Source: Carettochelys insculpta (Eukaryota > Chordata > Testudines > Carettochelyidae). Taken from it: a stretch of 64,000 bases of DNA. The stretch lies in NCBI RefSeq assembly GCF_033958435.1, contig NC_134138.1, forward strand, positions 5,344,001-5,408,000. The letters are read 5' to 3'. The position numbers and the translations under genes were made by a program. This document shows, one piece after another, positions 28,996 to 39,378 of the stretch (positions are counted from its first letter, which is position 1; each line of letters begins with the position of its first letter). A model generated the notes under the pieces. That model did no database searches and was not told where the DNA came from. It saw only the letters and a list, made by a program, of their open reading frames with translations.

Positions 28996-30186
28996 TGCAG
29001 AGCCGTCTGCAGCCCACAGAACCCTTGTCTGGCTGCGGGTGGCTTCGACGGGCTCTCCTTTCCCCAGATGGATCCCGTTCTGGCGCTCGGGAGCCGGCCC
29101 TGCCCCAGTTCACTGCCAGCGCCAGGCCCGAGCGTGGCCTCCACACTGCAGGGGCTAGTGGGCCTTTGCTTCCCTCTGCTGGGACCTGCCTCAAGGTCTG
29201 AGGCTGGACCTGACCTGGCCCCAAACTCAGGCCTTGTGATCGCCCGACCCTGCCCGCAGGCTGCTGCCAGGCAGTGCCAGCTGCCAGGGGAAGGGCAGTT
29301 CTCAGCCCTGGGAGGGAGCGTGGCTGGGGCGGGGGGAGCTGGGGTCAGGACTCCTGGGTCCGACTGCAGGACAGCTCCCCTCTGATTGTGGAGAGAAGAC
29401 TGACCGGGGCTGGGGCCGATGGGGGGCTGGGGCTGGGGGGGGCAGGGCTAAGCAGCCCGGGGCTGGGGCTGACACCCAGCAGGACACAACGGGGGGCCCT
29501 GCCCTGGATGCAGGGTGCCTGGGCCAGGCCTGCTGCCTACCGTGTCCCAGACGAGCCCAGGACTGCCCGACTCCCCCTGAGCAGGGAGGCTCCGTGGCAG
29601 CTGCCTGGGCGTGGCACCGTGGCAGGGGCCCAAGCGATCCACAGGGCCGGTGTGGTTGCCGTGGCGTCGGCTGTCACGGGGACCTGGTGTCGTCGGGTCC
29701 TCCAGCGCGGCGTTGTCATGGTGATGGTCTGCGTGCTCGTCCTTGGGTCCCAGGGCCAGCTGGCCCATCAGCGTGGTCAGGCCTGTCACACGCCAAGCCC
29801 GTCAGGCAGGCTCCCCTGCCCCCCACCCCTGCAGGATCAGACCCCCAACCACAGCCCACCCCCGCGCAGCCCCTCGCCCGGCTCCTGCCCCATCCCAGCC
29901 TGACTCCCCATAACCCTCATCCTGGCACTGGGCTCTCCCCCCTCACAGCCCCTTGCCCGGCTCCTGCCCCATCCCAGCCCGACTCCCCATAGCCCTCATC
30001 CCCCCACTGGGCTCTCCCCCCTCACAGCCCCTCGCCCGGCTCCTGCCCCATCCCAGCCCGACTCCCCATAGCCATCCTCTTATTGGTCCAGTGTGCTGCT
30101 TGCCCCCCCACTGGCCGTTTGTCCCCTGTATTATGGCTGGAGGCAACACCAGCTCTCCATGGCTTGAGCCACCAGTTCTTCTGCTC
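28996..30186. other. GC-rich stretch without a recognisable gene
   Basis: After the CR1 breakpoint the composition becomes GC-rich and unlike the flanking repeats. Several reading frames exist on both strands but none shows a domain, a signal or splice-framed conservation. It might be displaced unique genomic sequence. A short tandem repeat (29867-30075) is its only clear structure. Confidence 0.5.
29867..30075. repeat. Tandem repeat of about 80 bp, 2.6 copies
   Basis: The block cagcccctcgcccggctcct recurs near 29867, 29947 and 30026 with the same order of following motifs (catcccagcc, actccccata, gggctctccc). Copies are close to identical. Confidence 0.8.
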
Positions 30187-30598
30187 AGCTCGTAGCAGTT
30201 TCAGCTTTGGGCCTAACTACAGCACCTACCAAGAAGGAGTCTCACAAAGGCTACGTCTACGCTAGCCCCTTCTTTCCAAAAGGGGCATGGTAATAAGCAA
30301 GGTCAGAACATGCTCATGAGGCACTACCATGAATATGAGGCACCTAATTAGCATAATGACAGCCACAGCAGGCTGCCCATGCAGTGCAGATGGGGGCCTT
30401 TGCAAAGCCCCTTATTCCTATTTGGTTTTAGGGGCTTTCGAAGACTAGGGGGCTGTGGCCGCACTTGGCCAAAATTTCGAAATGGCCGTGCTAATGGCCA
30501 AATGGAAGAATACTAATGAGGTGCACCTCATTAGCACACTGCCGGCCGCGGCACTTCAAAAGTGCCCCATTTTGCTTGTGTGTGGGTTGGCTACCATT
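30187..30598 (+). mobile_element. Fold-back MITE-like element with flank, inverted partner at 33451-33890
   Basis: The element proper begins at 30247 (ggctacgtctacgctagcc) and has its hairpin centre around 30405-30440 (cctatttggtttta). The match to 33451-33890 is in reverse complement. It extends about 60 bp beyond the terminus into flanking sequence (30187-30246), so flanking DNA was copied with it or belongs to a larger repeat. Confidence 0.75.
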
Positions 30599-31182
30599 CT
30601 CTTTTCTTTTTTGTAGAAAGAGGAAGTGTGTTTTATATTTTGCTAGTCTTTAAAGTGCTACTTGACTGCTTTTTGTTTTGATGGTTTCTAAAAGTTCTTT
30701 TGTGAGTCCCAGACGCAGAATGCACATGAAGGAATCCCTGTTTATCCCTCACTGGCCCACCACGCCCACAGCTCCTTTGTCCTTCCACCTCCAACTTCTG
30801 GCTCCCCCATGGAATCAGAAGTGGAGTCCAGTATGAGAATATAAGTGTTTCCACCATCTGGAGATGGGGAATTGCTGGCCCTCTCCTGCATCCTACATAG
30901 ATTGACTGTGCATCTGTTTCACTTGGTCCTCACAGGGCTGCTCACATTCCCTGATAGTTTTCACTTTACTTGAACCAACTTCCAATTCCTCAGAAACTTT
31001 TACACTGCCTGCTTTGGACCCTTGCAGAGCACAGCCCGTGGTTTCACACTCAGGCAGTGTGTTCTGGCCATGAGGAGCTGAAACAAACTTCTCCCCAGGC
31101 AAAGGGCTGCTCTGGCTCTTACAGACAAACGCCTTTCCTGTTCACTCTCCTTCACCTCACTCCCATTTTCTCCAGTCCCTAC
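30599..31182. other. No feature recognised
   Basis: Mixed-composition sequence without a conserved frame, RNA gene or repeat that I can name. Confidence 0.5.
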
Positions 31183-31560
31183 AGACAGTTTGGAACTCTT
31201 TTCAAAGCAGACGCCCCCAGTTGCGCTACAAAGATGTCTGCAAGAAAGACCTCAGAGAGGTAGACATCGAGGTGGACAACTGGGAAGAACTAACAGACAA
31301 CTGCAGCAGATGGAGGCAGGGGTTACACAAGGGCCTTACAGAAGGGCGAGATGAGGATCAGACAGCTAGCAGAGGAGAAGCGAAAGCACAATGACAACTT
31401 GCCAGACACCCACCACATCTGTGAGAGATGCAGCAAGGACTGTCACTCTCGTGTGGGTCTTCATAGTCACAGTAGATGCTCTAAATGAAGTCCCCAGTTG
31501 AAACTTTAAAGGGCGCCATCCATAGTCTATGTAGACTGAAGGATGCCTACCCGAAAATAT
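31183..31560 (+). mobile_element. LINE C-terminal fragment with CCHH-type zinc-finger tail
   Basis: One frame reads LRYKDVCKKDLREVDI, NWEELTDN and RWRQGLHKGL, and after a +1 shift near 31390 reads CERCSKDCHSRVGLHSHSRC and a stop. This is the tail of a non-LTR reverse-transcriptase polyprotein, in which a KDVCKRDLK-like block precedes a final zinc finger. The following sequence (ggcgccatccatagtc and actgaaggatgcc) fits the 3' UTR of such LINEs. The exact clade is not assigned. Confidence 0.7.
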
Positions 31561-31862
31561 CTGGCTTGGCCTTGGGAAGACTGTGTTTCAGAGACAGCAG
31601 GTCCCACCCTTCCTGCACCCTGGCAACCCTGCTCTCAATCAAAAGTGGTGACTACAGGACCTAGACCAAGATTTGTGGGACATTGTCCGCAGTGAGCAGA
31701 GCATCCTGGGCCATTTCTACCACCTGACAGAAAACACAAGGCTCAGGAATGGAAGTCAACCAACCACCCCTCTGAAAAACAAAAACATTTCTAGAAAAAA
31801 CAATACACTTACTGCCCAGAGCAAGTAAATAAACCCATGCAGTTCACCTGCTACTAACAAAG
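31561..31862. other. No feature recognised
   Basis: About 300 bp without a conserved frame. It may include more of the adjoining LINE 3' end. Confidence 0.4.
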
Positions 31863-32300
31863 GCCGTGTCTACACGTGCCCCAAACTTCGAAATGGCCAC
31901 ACAAATGGCCATTTCGAAGTTTACTAATGAAGAGCTGAAATGCATATTCACCACTTCATTAGCATGCAGGCAGCAGCTTCACTTTGCAATTGACACAGTT
32001 TGCAGCTGTACTGCTGGTCTAGACAGGGCTCCATTTCAAAAGGACCCTGCCTACTTTGAAGTCCTCTTATTCCTGTGAGCTCATGGGAATAAGGGGACGC
32101 TGAAATGGACAGGGTTCTTTCGAAAAGGAGCCCCATCTTGAGACACCACGTAGCAGTAAGGCACATCCATTTTGAAGCACAGCAGCAGCCTGCATGTTAA
32201 CCAAGCACTAAAAATGCATTTCAGTCCTTGATTAGTAAACTTTGAGATCATCATTTGCATGGTCATTTTGAAGTTTGGAGAATGTGTAGAAATACCCATA
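31863..32300. mobile_element. MITE-like element related to 26687-27075
   Basis: The interval starts ggccgtgtctacacgtgccc and then repeats aaatggccacacaaatggccatttcgaag. Its second half carries the inverse motifs (aactttgagatcatcatttgcatgg, attttgaag). The termini agree with other members in this window. It is non-coding. Confidence 0.7.
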
Positions 32301-32385
32301 AAACAACAGGCTTGCTATACCTGCTAAAGATCATATACTTTTATCTCAAACAGAGAAAACAAACCATTGATTGTACTTAAACTGC

Positions 32386-32612
32386 TCCAATCAATTTCTT
32401 AGCCTGAGCTGCAACAGGACAGCCTGGAGGCAGCTCTCAATTCCTCAACTCTCGTGGTCATGTCAACGAAAGATTCATGCAAGTTGAGGGTGTGTATCTC
32501 GGGGTCTACCGTATGTGGCTTGGCCAACAGAGGTTTTAGCATATAGGCGTCTTCCTCAGCCTGGGACAGAATTTGGGGGTTGCCTTGTTGATACGTGTGT
32601 GTAAGGAGTGTG
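32386..32612 (-). repeat. Inverted partner of the repeat at 26416-26686
   Basis: On the - strand it gives the same ordered blocks as 26416-26686, with scattered differences. The two copies enclose about 5.7 kb of repeats. The family is not known to me. Confidence 0.65.
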
Positions 32613-33239
32613 CCAGCAGGAGCTCAGGACTGGGAAACGCTTTAGGGCCTGTGTCCTTCAGAGGTTATTTGCATGTATATCTCAATAGATGCATATGTAA
32701 TACCCTCTCAACAAAGTCTGATGGGAGCAGGTGAAGCTGTGAGGTTTCATCTCTTGTCATGAGCATGTTCTTGTAAAGTCACAATTTATGCTGTCAGCCA
32801 GTGTAAGAAATGTGGGTTCTCACCCATGCTTCAAGTTGTTGTGCAATACAGGATAGTCACCATTACATATGTAGATATGGGTTGCGCAGGGATCCTTTCA
32901 TCGGGGGTGGAGGATATAAACCTTTTTTTTTTTTTTGGAAGTGAAAGTGTTTGGTCAATGTGGGTTGTGGTTTTCTTTTTTTCTTTTTGAAGAAACCTTT
33001 GGAAATGTGGTTGCAGGTGTTTTTGAGCTGGGATTGCAGAAGGAGTGGGGGTTTGTTGTAATCAGCTTTCAGTAACTTTTCTTTATGGAAAAAGATAGAA
33101 GAAGTTCTTGGATTTTTGTAGTAAGCATGGGGTGGATGGTTGTTCTGGGGGTAATATAAGCTGTTGCAAAGAGGTGCTGTAGAAAGCATGGAATTTGTAG
33201 ACAGGATTTTCATCTCCTGGACTGAAGCTGTATTTTGGA
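32613..33239. other. No gene; T-rich and A-rich runs
   Basis: The region contains a poly-T run near 32923 and pyrimidine-rich stretches. I see no frame or known repeat. Confidence 0.5.
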
Positions 33240-33450
33240 ATGGCTATGCTAATAACTGAATGGAAAAACACCAATGAGGTGCTGAAATGTATATTCTGTG
33301 CCTCAGTAGCATGCTGCTGGACAGGGCACTTTGTGGCTTGGTTCCATGGGGATCCTTTTTGAAAGGCCCTTGCAGACTTGGAAATCTCCTTATCAGTGGA
33401 TAGGAACAAGGGGATTTTGAAGTGTGCAGGATCCTTTGGGAAAGGACCCC
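33240..33450. mobile_element. MITE-family fragment
   Basis: The stretch shares motifs with the neighbouring MITE-like elements (caccaatgaggtgctgaaatg, cctcagtagcatgctg, ggaacaaggggattttgaag) and ends where the next element begins. Confidence 0.5.
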
Positions 33451-33890
33451 CATGTAGCCAACCCACATGCAAGCAAAATGGGGCACTTTTGAAGTGCCGT
33501 GGGCGGCAGTATGCTAATGAGGTGCTGAATATTCATTTCAGCACCTCATTGGTATTCTTCGATTTGGCCATTAGCACGGCCATTTCAAAATTTTGGCCAA
33601 GTGTGGCCACAGCCCCCTAGTCTTCAAAAGCCCCTGAAACCAAATAGGAATAAGGGGCTTTGCGAAGGCCCCCATCTGCACTGCATAGGCGGCCTGCTGT
33701 GGCTGCCGTTATGCTAATTAGGTGCCTCATATTCATGGTAGTGCCTCATTAGCATGTTCTGACCTTGCTAATTACCATGCCCCTTTTGGAAAGAAGGGGC
33801 TAGCGTAGACGTAGCCTTTGTGAGACTTCTTCTTGGTAGGTGCTGTAGTTAGGCCCCAAGGTGAAACTGCTATGAGCTGAGCAGAAGAAC
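33451..33890 (-). mobile_element. Fold-back MITE-like element, inverted partner of 30187-30598
   Basis: In reverse complement this matches 30187-30598, including the terminal ggctacgtctacgctagcc (about 33808-33830) and flanking sequence up to about 33890. The central hairpin lies near 33630-33660. It is non-coding. Confidence 0.75.
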
Positions 33891-34089
33891 TGGCATCAAC
33901 AGTACTTACCAAAAGAGGGCAAAACAAGTTAGACTCTGACAAAGGTTCACATCCCCCATCTGATCTGACTTGGATTTTCCTCTTTTGACAACTGCTTTTG
34001 GGACTGGGCCATTTCCGGCTGGCTGAATAGACCTCGTCAGCTCCGGCCCTCCCTCTTACTGGGACTCCGCTCTCTAAATACCCCTCTGA
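33891..34089. other. Unassigned stretch
   Basis: No feature was recognised between the MITE-like element and the next repeat. Confidence 0.4.
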
Positions 34090-34240
34090 AACCACCCCCC
34101 CCAACTCATGCACCTGACAAAGCGGGTCTTTGCCCACAAAAGCTTATGCTCCAAAATCTCTGTTAGTCTATAAGGTGCCACAGGACTTCTTGTTGTTCTC
34201 GAAGCTACAGACTAACATGGCTCCTCTCTGATATATGCCA
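34090..34240 (+). repeat. Interspersed repeat (also at 59002-59075 and 59775-59905)
   Basis: The sequence includes gacaaagcgggtctttgccc, aaaagcttatgctccaaaat, tctataaggtgccacaggac and acagactaacatggctcc. Two partial copies of the same unit flank the CR1 at 59076-59774 in opposite orientations. The family name is not known to me. Confidence 0.75.
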
Positions 34241-34400
34241 AGAACGAATCATGCCAAACCAACCAAATTTCCTTCTTTGAGCGAGTGGCTGGGGAGAAGC
34301 TGGGGAGCAGCGCTATATCTAAAGAACACTTTTTACATTGTGATGCCAAAAAAGGCTATTCCTCCAAATCAGCTGCTGGTATGGCATTCTGACACACCAG

Positions 34401-35085
34401 AGCCGTGTCTACACGTGCACGCTACTTCGAAGTAGCGGCACTAACTTCAAAATAGTGCCTGTCACGGCTATACGCGCCGGGCGCTATTTCGAAGTTAACT
34501 TCGACGTTAGGCGGCGACACGTCGAAGTCGCTAACCCCATGAGGGGATAGGAATAGCGCCCTACTTTGACGTTCAACGTCGAAGTAGGGACCGTGTAGTC
34601 GTTGCGCGTCCCGCAACTTCGAAATAGCGGGGTCCGCCATGGCGGCCATCAGCTGAGGGGTTGAGAGATGCTCTCTCTCCAGCCCCTGCGGGGCTCTATG
34701 GTCACCGTGGGCAGCAGCCCTTAGCCCAGGGCTTCTGGCTGCTGCTGCGGCAGCTGGGGATCCATGCTGCAGGCACAGGGTCTGCAACCAGTTGTCGGCT
34801 CTGTGGATCTTGTGTTGTTTAGTGCAACTGTGTGTGGGAGGGGCCCTTTAAGGGAGCGGCTTGCTGTTGAGTCCGCCCTGTGACCCTGTCTGCAGCTGTG
34901 CCTGGCACCCTTTTTTCGATGTGTGGTACTTTGACGTGTAGATGTTCCCTCGCAGCGCCTATTTCGATGTGGTGCCGCGCAACGTCGAAGTTGAACATCG
35001 ACGTTGCCAGCCCTGGAGGACGTGTAGACGTTACTCATCGAAATAGCCTATTTCGATGTTGGCTTCACGTGTAGACGTAGCCCAG
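34401..35085 (+). mobile_element. Complete MITE-like element of about 685 bp
   Basis: It starts gccgtgtctacacgtgcacg and ends cttcacgtgtagacgtagcc, so its termini are inverted repeats. Subterminal cttcgaagtag and tcgaaatag motifs are dense, and many are self-complementary. The inner part is unique to this family. The left-minisatellite neighbour at 17660-18262 is an inverted, older copy. It has no transposase and must rely on a partner in trans. Confidence 0.75.
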
Positions 35086-37039
35086 CATGCCCCACATTGC
35101 TGCCTTTCAGAATTAGCTACCAGTGTTCCTGGAGCTCATCCACGGAGGTGGGGATTCACTTGGTCCTAGGGGGAGCTAGTTCTGAGTCTGGGGCTTCACC
35201 TGTCAGATTTGACTCCCTGACAACCTCTCCTTGGTCCTGGAGACAATCCCTGGTCCCTGTGCAGTGCCCCACCTTCACACAGCCTCTACGCACACATAAG
35301 GGGCAACCAGCTCTGACAAACACCTGCTTCTTGGTACAGCACCACCACCGTCCACACCCTCTCCCGACACTCAATATCACGAGCATCTACATGTACATTT
35401 GCACGCTGCCCAGAGGCACAGCAGCAACATACACACCCCACCTTTACACACACACACACACATCCTTTCATACAGCACCTCCACACACACACACACCCTT
35501 GGCCGTACGCACCACACTGGCTCCAATGTTGCTATCTTGGCTCTGCACCCAGTGCTGTCAGCACACCCACCTGCCCCCTGCCCTTCCCCGTTTCTTTTGT
35601 GGCCCCACGACCACCCGCTGCAGGCATCTGCTAGCGGCACAGTCCCACTTGAGGCAGGAGAGACAAGGTATGGTGGGTACACCCCACACAGCCCCCTCCC
35701 CCTGCCAGCATAAGCAGTGTGTTGTTACTGTTGCTGTTACTGTGATTATTTATGTACTTTCCATTGTTCTACAAACTAACTACCATGAATACATGAGGGG
35801 TGCAATTTTATATTCTTGCCTCAGGTGCAGAATTAGCTAGTTAGGGTACTGAGATTGTCACAGAACCTACTACTGGAGAGAGCAAGAAGGATTTTTATTC
35901 TGGAGTAAAAATGAGTTTGTTCTGCTCTGAATACATCAGCACAGAGATCTCTCCTGAAATAGAGGTGCTGGTCAATTTCACAGCTGAATCAGTTGCTCAT
36001 AACCTTCACAATTACTGACATTTACTATGCTTATGGTTATACTAGAGAGGTTTGTGACATAGTAGGGCATGCAACAAACTAAACATGGATCAAATGCATC
36101 AACGTTTCAAATCCATCACAGAATACACCACCTTGAAGAGCGAGTACAGACACATGTTCAAAATATTCTTTAACTCAACTATTTCTAACTATTCATAGCC
36201 CGAAATCAGCCACACATGCAACATTTGGTTCAGGTCTCCAAATGTTGCTTGTCATGTTATGAATTTCACATCTGTAACAATATTTTACAAGTATGATTTT
36301 ATTAAATAATTGAACCAATAAATAATTGAAATTCAATGGATCGATTGCAAAATGCAAAGGAGAATAAATAGCACCTTACAGGATTAGAAGGAAACATGGG
36401 CCTGCAGTTGTACAAAAAGATGAGCAAGTTGAGGGAGGCAGCTCCAGAAAACAGACTCCTCTCCTTGCCAACCCCTTGGGGCAGAGATGCTGCATTTAAA
36501 CCATGTTCCAGCTGGCTCCATCCTTCTGTCCCTGACCTTGCACAGCAGGGGATGGGGGGCTACCTGCCAGCCCAGGCAGGCCAGGAAGCAGCACTGTAGC
36601 TGTTTCTCAGCATGAAGACTCCTGTGGGGTCAGCATTTCCCCTCACAGCCGCTCTGCAGAGCAACCATGGGAGCAGGAGGAACTGACCAAGCCTGTGCCA
36701 GGCTGGGACTCAGGCAGCTTTGACCAAGGAGGCTCGGCACCCTATTGCAAAAGGGTTACTAGGTAAAGGACTGACAAAGGGCCTTACTGCCGGGCCACCT
36801 CTGGGGAACTTTACTGGGAACATTCAGACAGGGTTACCCTACAGAAGAGAGAACATCCCTGAGGCGCAGCGTGCCTGTAACAGTACCCACTCGTTCCCAC
36901 CGCAGTACCACCGGGCTCAGCAACCTTGGAGGCAGTGTTGAAAACTGACCTTCCATCCTCTCCAGCCTGAGTGCCGGTGATACTTTTAAAAGCCACTAGG
37001 GGTCCTTCTGACAACAGCTCCGTGAATAAACACGCGAGG
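35086..37039. other. No gene recognised; CA-rich microsatellites
   Basis: About 2 kb with CA runs at 35446-35504. The longest frame (35097-35840) has no domain and overlaps the CA runs. The part 35800-36400 is AT-rich without repeats I can name. The part 36400-37039 rises in GC towards the CpG-rich block. Confidence 0.5.
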
Positions 37040-37440
37040 AGGCAGGGCTCTCCCGCTCGGGGAGGGGGTTGGCCGTGTGAGACGGGCTTTTCCTACTCCC
37101 CAGGCGGCCTGGCTCTGTGCCAGCACCCGGCTGCCTGGGGGGAGGAAGGGCGGGGCTGAGCTCCCGCCTCACCTGCTGTTCTTGGCACGCGTGCTGTTCT
37201 TGGCACGCGTGCCGGCTCTGCGGAGCCCTAGCACGTCACACGCGCTCCCGTTCGGGCTGCTGGCGCCTGGCCCTTGTACCGGGGCTGTGGCGCACTCCGG
37301 CATCCACCCAGCGGCCAGAGGCGCAGGGCGCCGGCTCCCCCCCCCCCGCCCCCACGGGATTGCACACCGCCGGGCCGGGCGGGAAAGCCCCGTCTCTGGC
37401 GGGACCGGGGAGGGGCGGGGGGGGGGTCACTTGTTCATCC
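37040..37440 (+). promoter_or_regulatory. CpG-rich candidate promoter upstream of right VPS28
   Basis: The block is GC-rich and CpG-rich in a setting of repeats. It contains GC boxes (gggcggggc near 37149, ggggcgggg near 37410), a ggcgggaaa E2F-like site near 37378, and a direct repeat of ctgttcttggcacgcgtg near 37187 and 37205. It lies about 1.9 kb upstream of the VPS28 ATG exon, which opens with a splice acceptor, so a 5' UTR exon is needed and this is the natural place. No start site can be fixed from sequence alone. Confidence 0.5.
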
Positions 37441-37442
37441 CT

Positions 37443-39246
37443 CAGTGTTTGTGACTGGGGGGCGGTGGAGAGCGCAGGGCCGGGGGGGGTGTTTGTGACT
37501 GGGGGGCGGTGGGGGGCGCAGGGCCAGGGGGGGTGTTTGTCACTAGGGGGCGGTGGAGAGCGCAGGGCCGGGGGGGGTGTTTGTGACTGGGGGGCGGTGA
37601 GGAGCGCGGGGCCGGGGGGGCGTGTTTGTGACTGGGGAGCGGTGGGGAGCGCGGGGCCGGGGGGGTGTTTGTGACTGGGGGGCGGTGGGGAGCGCGGGGC
37701 CGGGGGGTGGTGTTTGTGACTGGGGGCGTTGGGGAGCGCGGGGCCAGGGGGGTGTTTGTGACTAGGGGGCGGTGGGGAGCGTGGGACCAGGGGGGTGTTT
37801 GTGACGGGGGGGCGGTGAGGAGCACGGGGCCGGGGGGGGTGTTTGTGACTGGGGGGCGGTGAGGAGCACGGGGCCGGGGGGGGTGTTTGTGACTGGGGGG
37901 CGGTGAGGAGCACGGGGCTGGGGCGGGGTGTTTGTGACTGGGGAGCGGTGGGGAGCGCGGGGCCGGGGGGGTGTTTGTGACTGGGGGGCAGTGGGGAGCG
38001 CGGGGCCGGGGGGGGGCATTTGCGGCTGGGGGGCGGTGGGGAGCGCAGGGCGGGGGGGTGTTTGCGACTGGGGGGCAGTGGGGAGCGCGGGGCCGGGGGG
38101 GGGCGTTTGCGGCTGGAGGGCGGTGGGGAGCGCAGGGCGGGGGGGTGTTTGCGACTGGGGGGCGGGGGGGGAGCGCAGGGCCAGGGGGGTGTTTGTGACT
38201 AGGGGGCGGTGGGGAGCGCGGGGCCGGGGGGTGGTGTTTGCGGCTGGGGGGCGGTGGGGAGCGCGGGGCCGGGGGGGGGCGTTTGTGGCTGAGGGGAGGT
38301 GGGGAGCGCGGGGCCGGGGGGGGGCGTTTGCGGCTGGGGGGCGGTGGGGAGCGCGGGGCCGGGGGGTGTTTGTCACTAGGGGGTGGTGGGGAGCGCAGGG
38401 CCGAGGGGTGTTTGTCACTAGGGGGTGGTGGGGAGCGCAGGGCCGGGGGGGGGCGTTTGCGGCTGGGGGGCGGTGGGGAGCGCGGGGCCAGGGGGGGGCG
38501 TTTGCGGCTGGGGTGGTGGGGAGCGCAGGGCCGGGGGGTGTTTGTCACTAGGGGGTGGTGGGGAGCGCAGGGCCAGGGGGGGTTGTGTGTGTGTGTGTGT
38601 GTTTGGCTGGGGGGCGGTGGGGAGCGCAGGGCCGGGGGGGTGTTTGTGACTAGGGGGCTGTGGGGAGCGCAGGGCTGGGGGGTGTTTGTGGCTGGGGGGC
38701 GGTGGGGAGTGCGGGGCCGGGGGGGTTGTGTGTGTGTGTGTGTGTGTGTGTTTGGCTGGGGGGCGGTGGGGAGCGCAGGGCCGGGGGGGTGTTTGTGACT
38801 AGGGGGCGGTGGGGAGTGCAGGGCTGGGGGGTGTTTGTCACTAGGGGGCGGTGGGGAGCGCAGGGCCGGGGGGGTTGTTTGTGTGTGTGTGTGTTTGGCT
38901 GGGGGGCGGTGGGGAGCACAGGGCCGGGGGGTGTTTGTGACTAGGGGGCGGTGGGGAGCGCAGGGCTGGGGGGTGTTTGTCACTAGGGGGCGGTGGGGAG
39001 CGCGGGGCCGGGGGGGTTGTGTGTGTGTGTGTGTGTGTGTGTTTGGCTGGGGGGCGGTGGGGAGCGCAGGGCTGGGGGGCGTTTGTCACTAGGGGGTGGT
39101 GGGGAGCGCGGGGCCGGGGGGGTTGTGTGTGTGTGTGTGTGTGTTTGGCTGGGGGGCGGTGGGGAGCGCAGGGCCGGGGGGTGTTTGTGTCTAGGGGGCG
39201 GTGGGGAGCGCAGGGCTGGGGGGTGTTTGTCACTAGGGGGCGGTGG
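37443..39246. repeat. 42-43-bp minisatellite, right copy (G-rich strand up)
   Basis: The same unit as at 15030-17655 appears in reverse complement. It is about 800 bp shorter and lacks the 1022-bp duplication seen there. Unit variants with (TG)n and TTTGGCTGG cluster towards the VPS28 side in both copies. It would fall in VPS28 intron 1. The G-rich strand has many runs of five or more G, so quadruplex formation is possible. Confidence 0.95.
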
Positions 39247-39378
39247 GGAGTGTGGGGTCCCGGGCTGTTTGGGTCCGGGGATCGCGTCGGGTGCAGGGGC
39301 CGGGCCACCAGGCCACACTAACGCCCCTCTCCCTCCCTCGCAGAGGTCCCCCTGGCAGCAGTGCCCCAGCCCACCACA

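Noticed and set aside
29274..29903. 209-codon frame in the GC-rich stretch
   Set aside because: No conserved block or start context; composition alone explains the openness.
35097..35840. 247-codon frame
   Set aside because: It crosses CA microsatellites and has no domain.
37442..38983. 513-codon frame over the right minisatellite
   Set aside because: It is the same repeat artefact as on the left, with no domain or codon structure.
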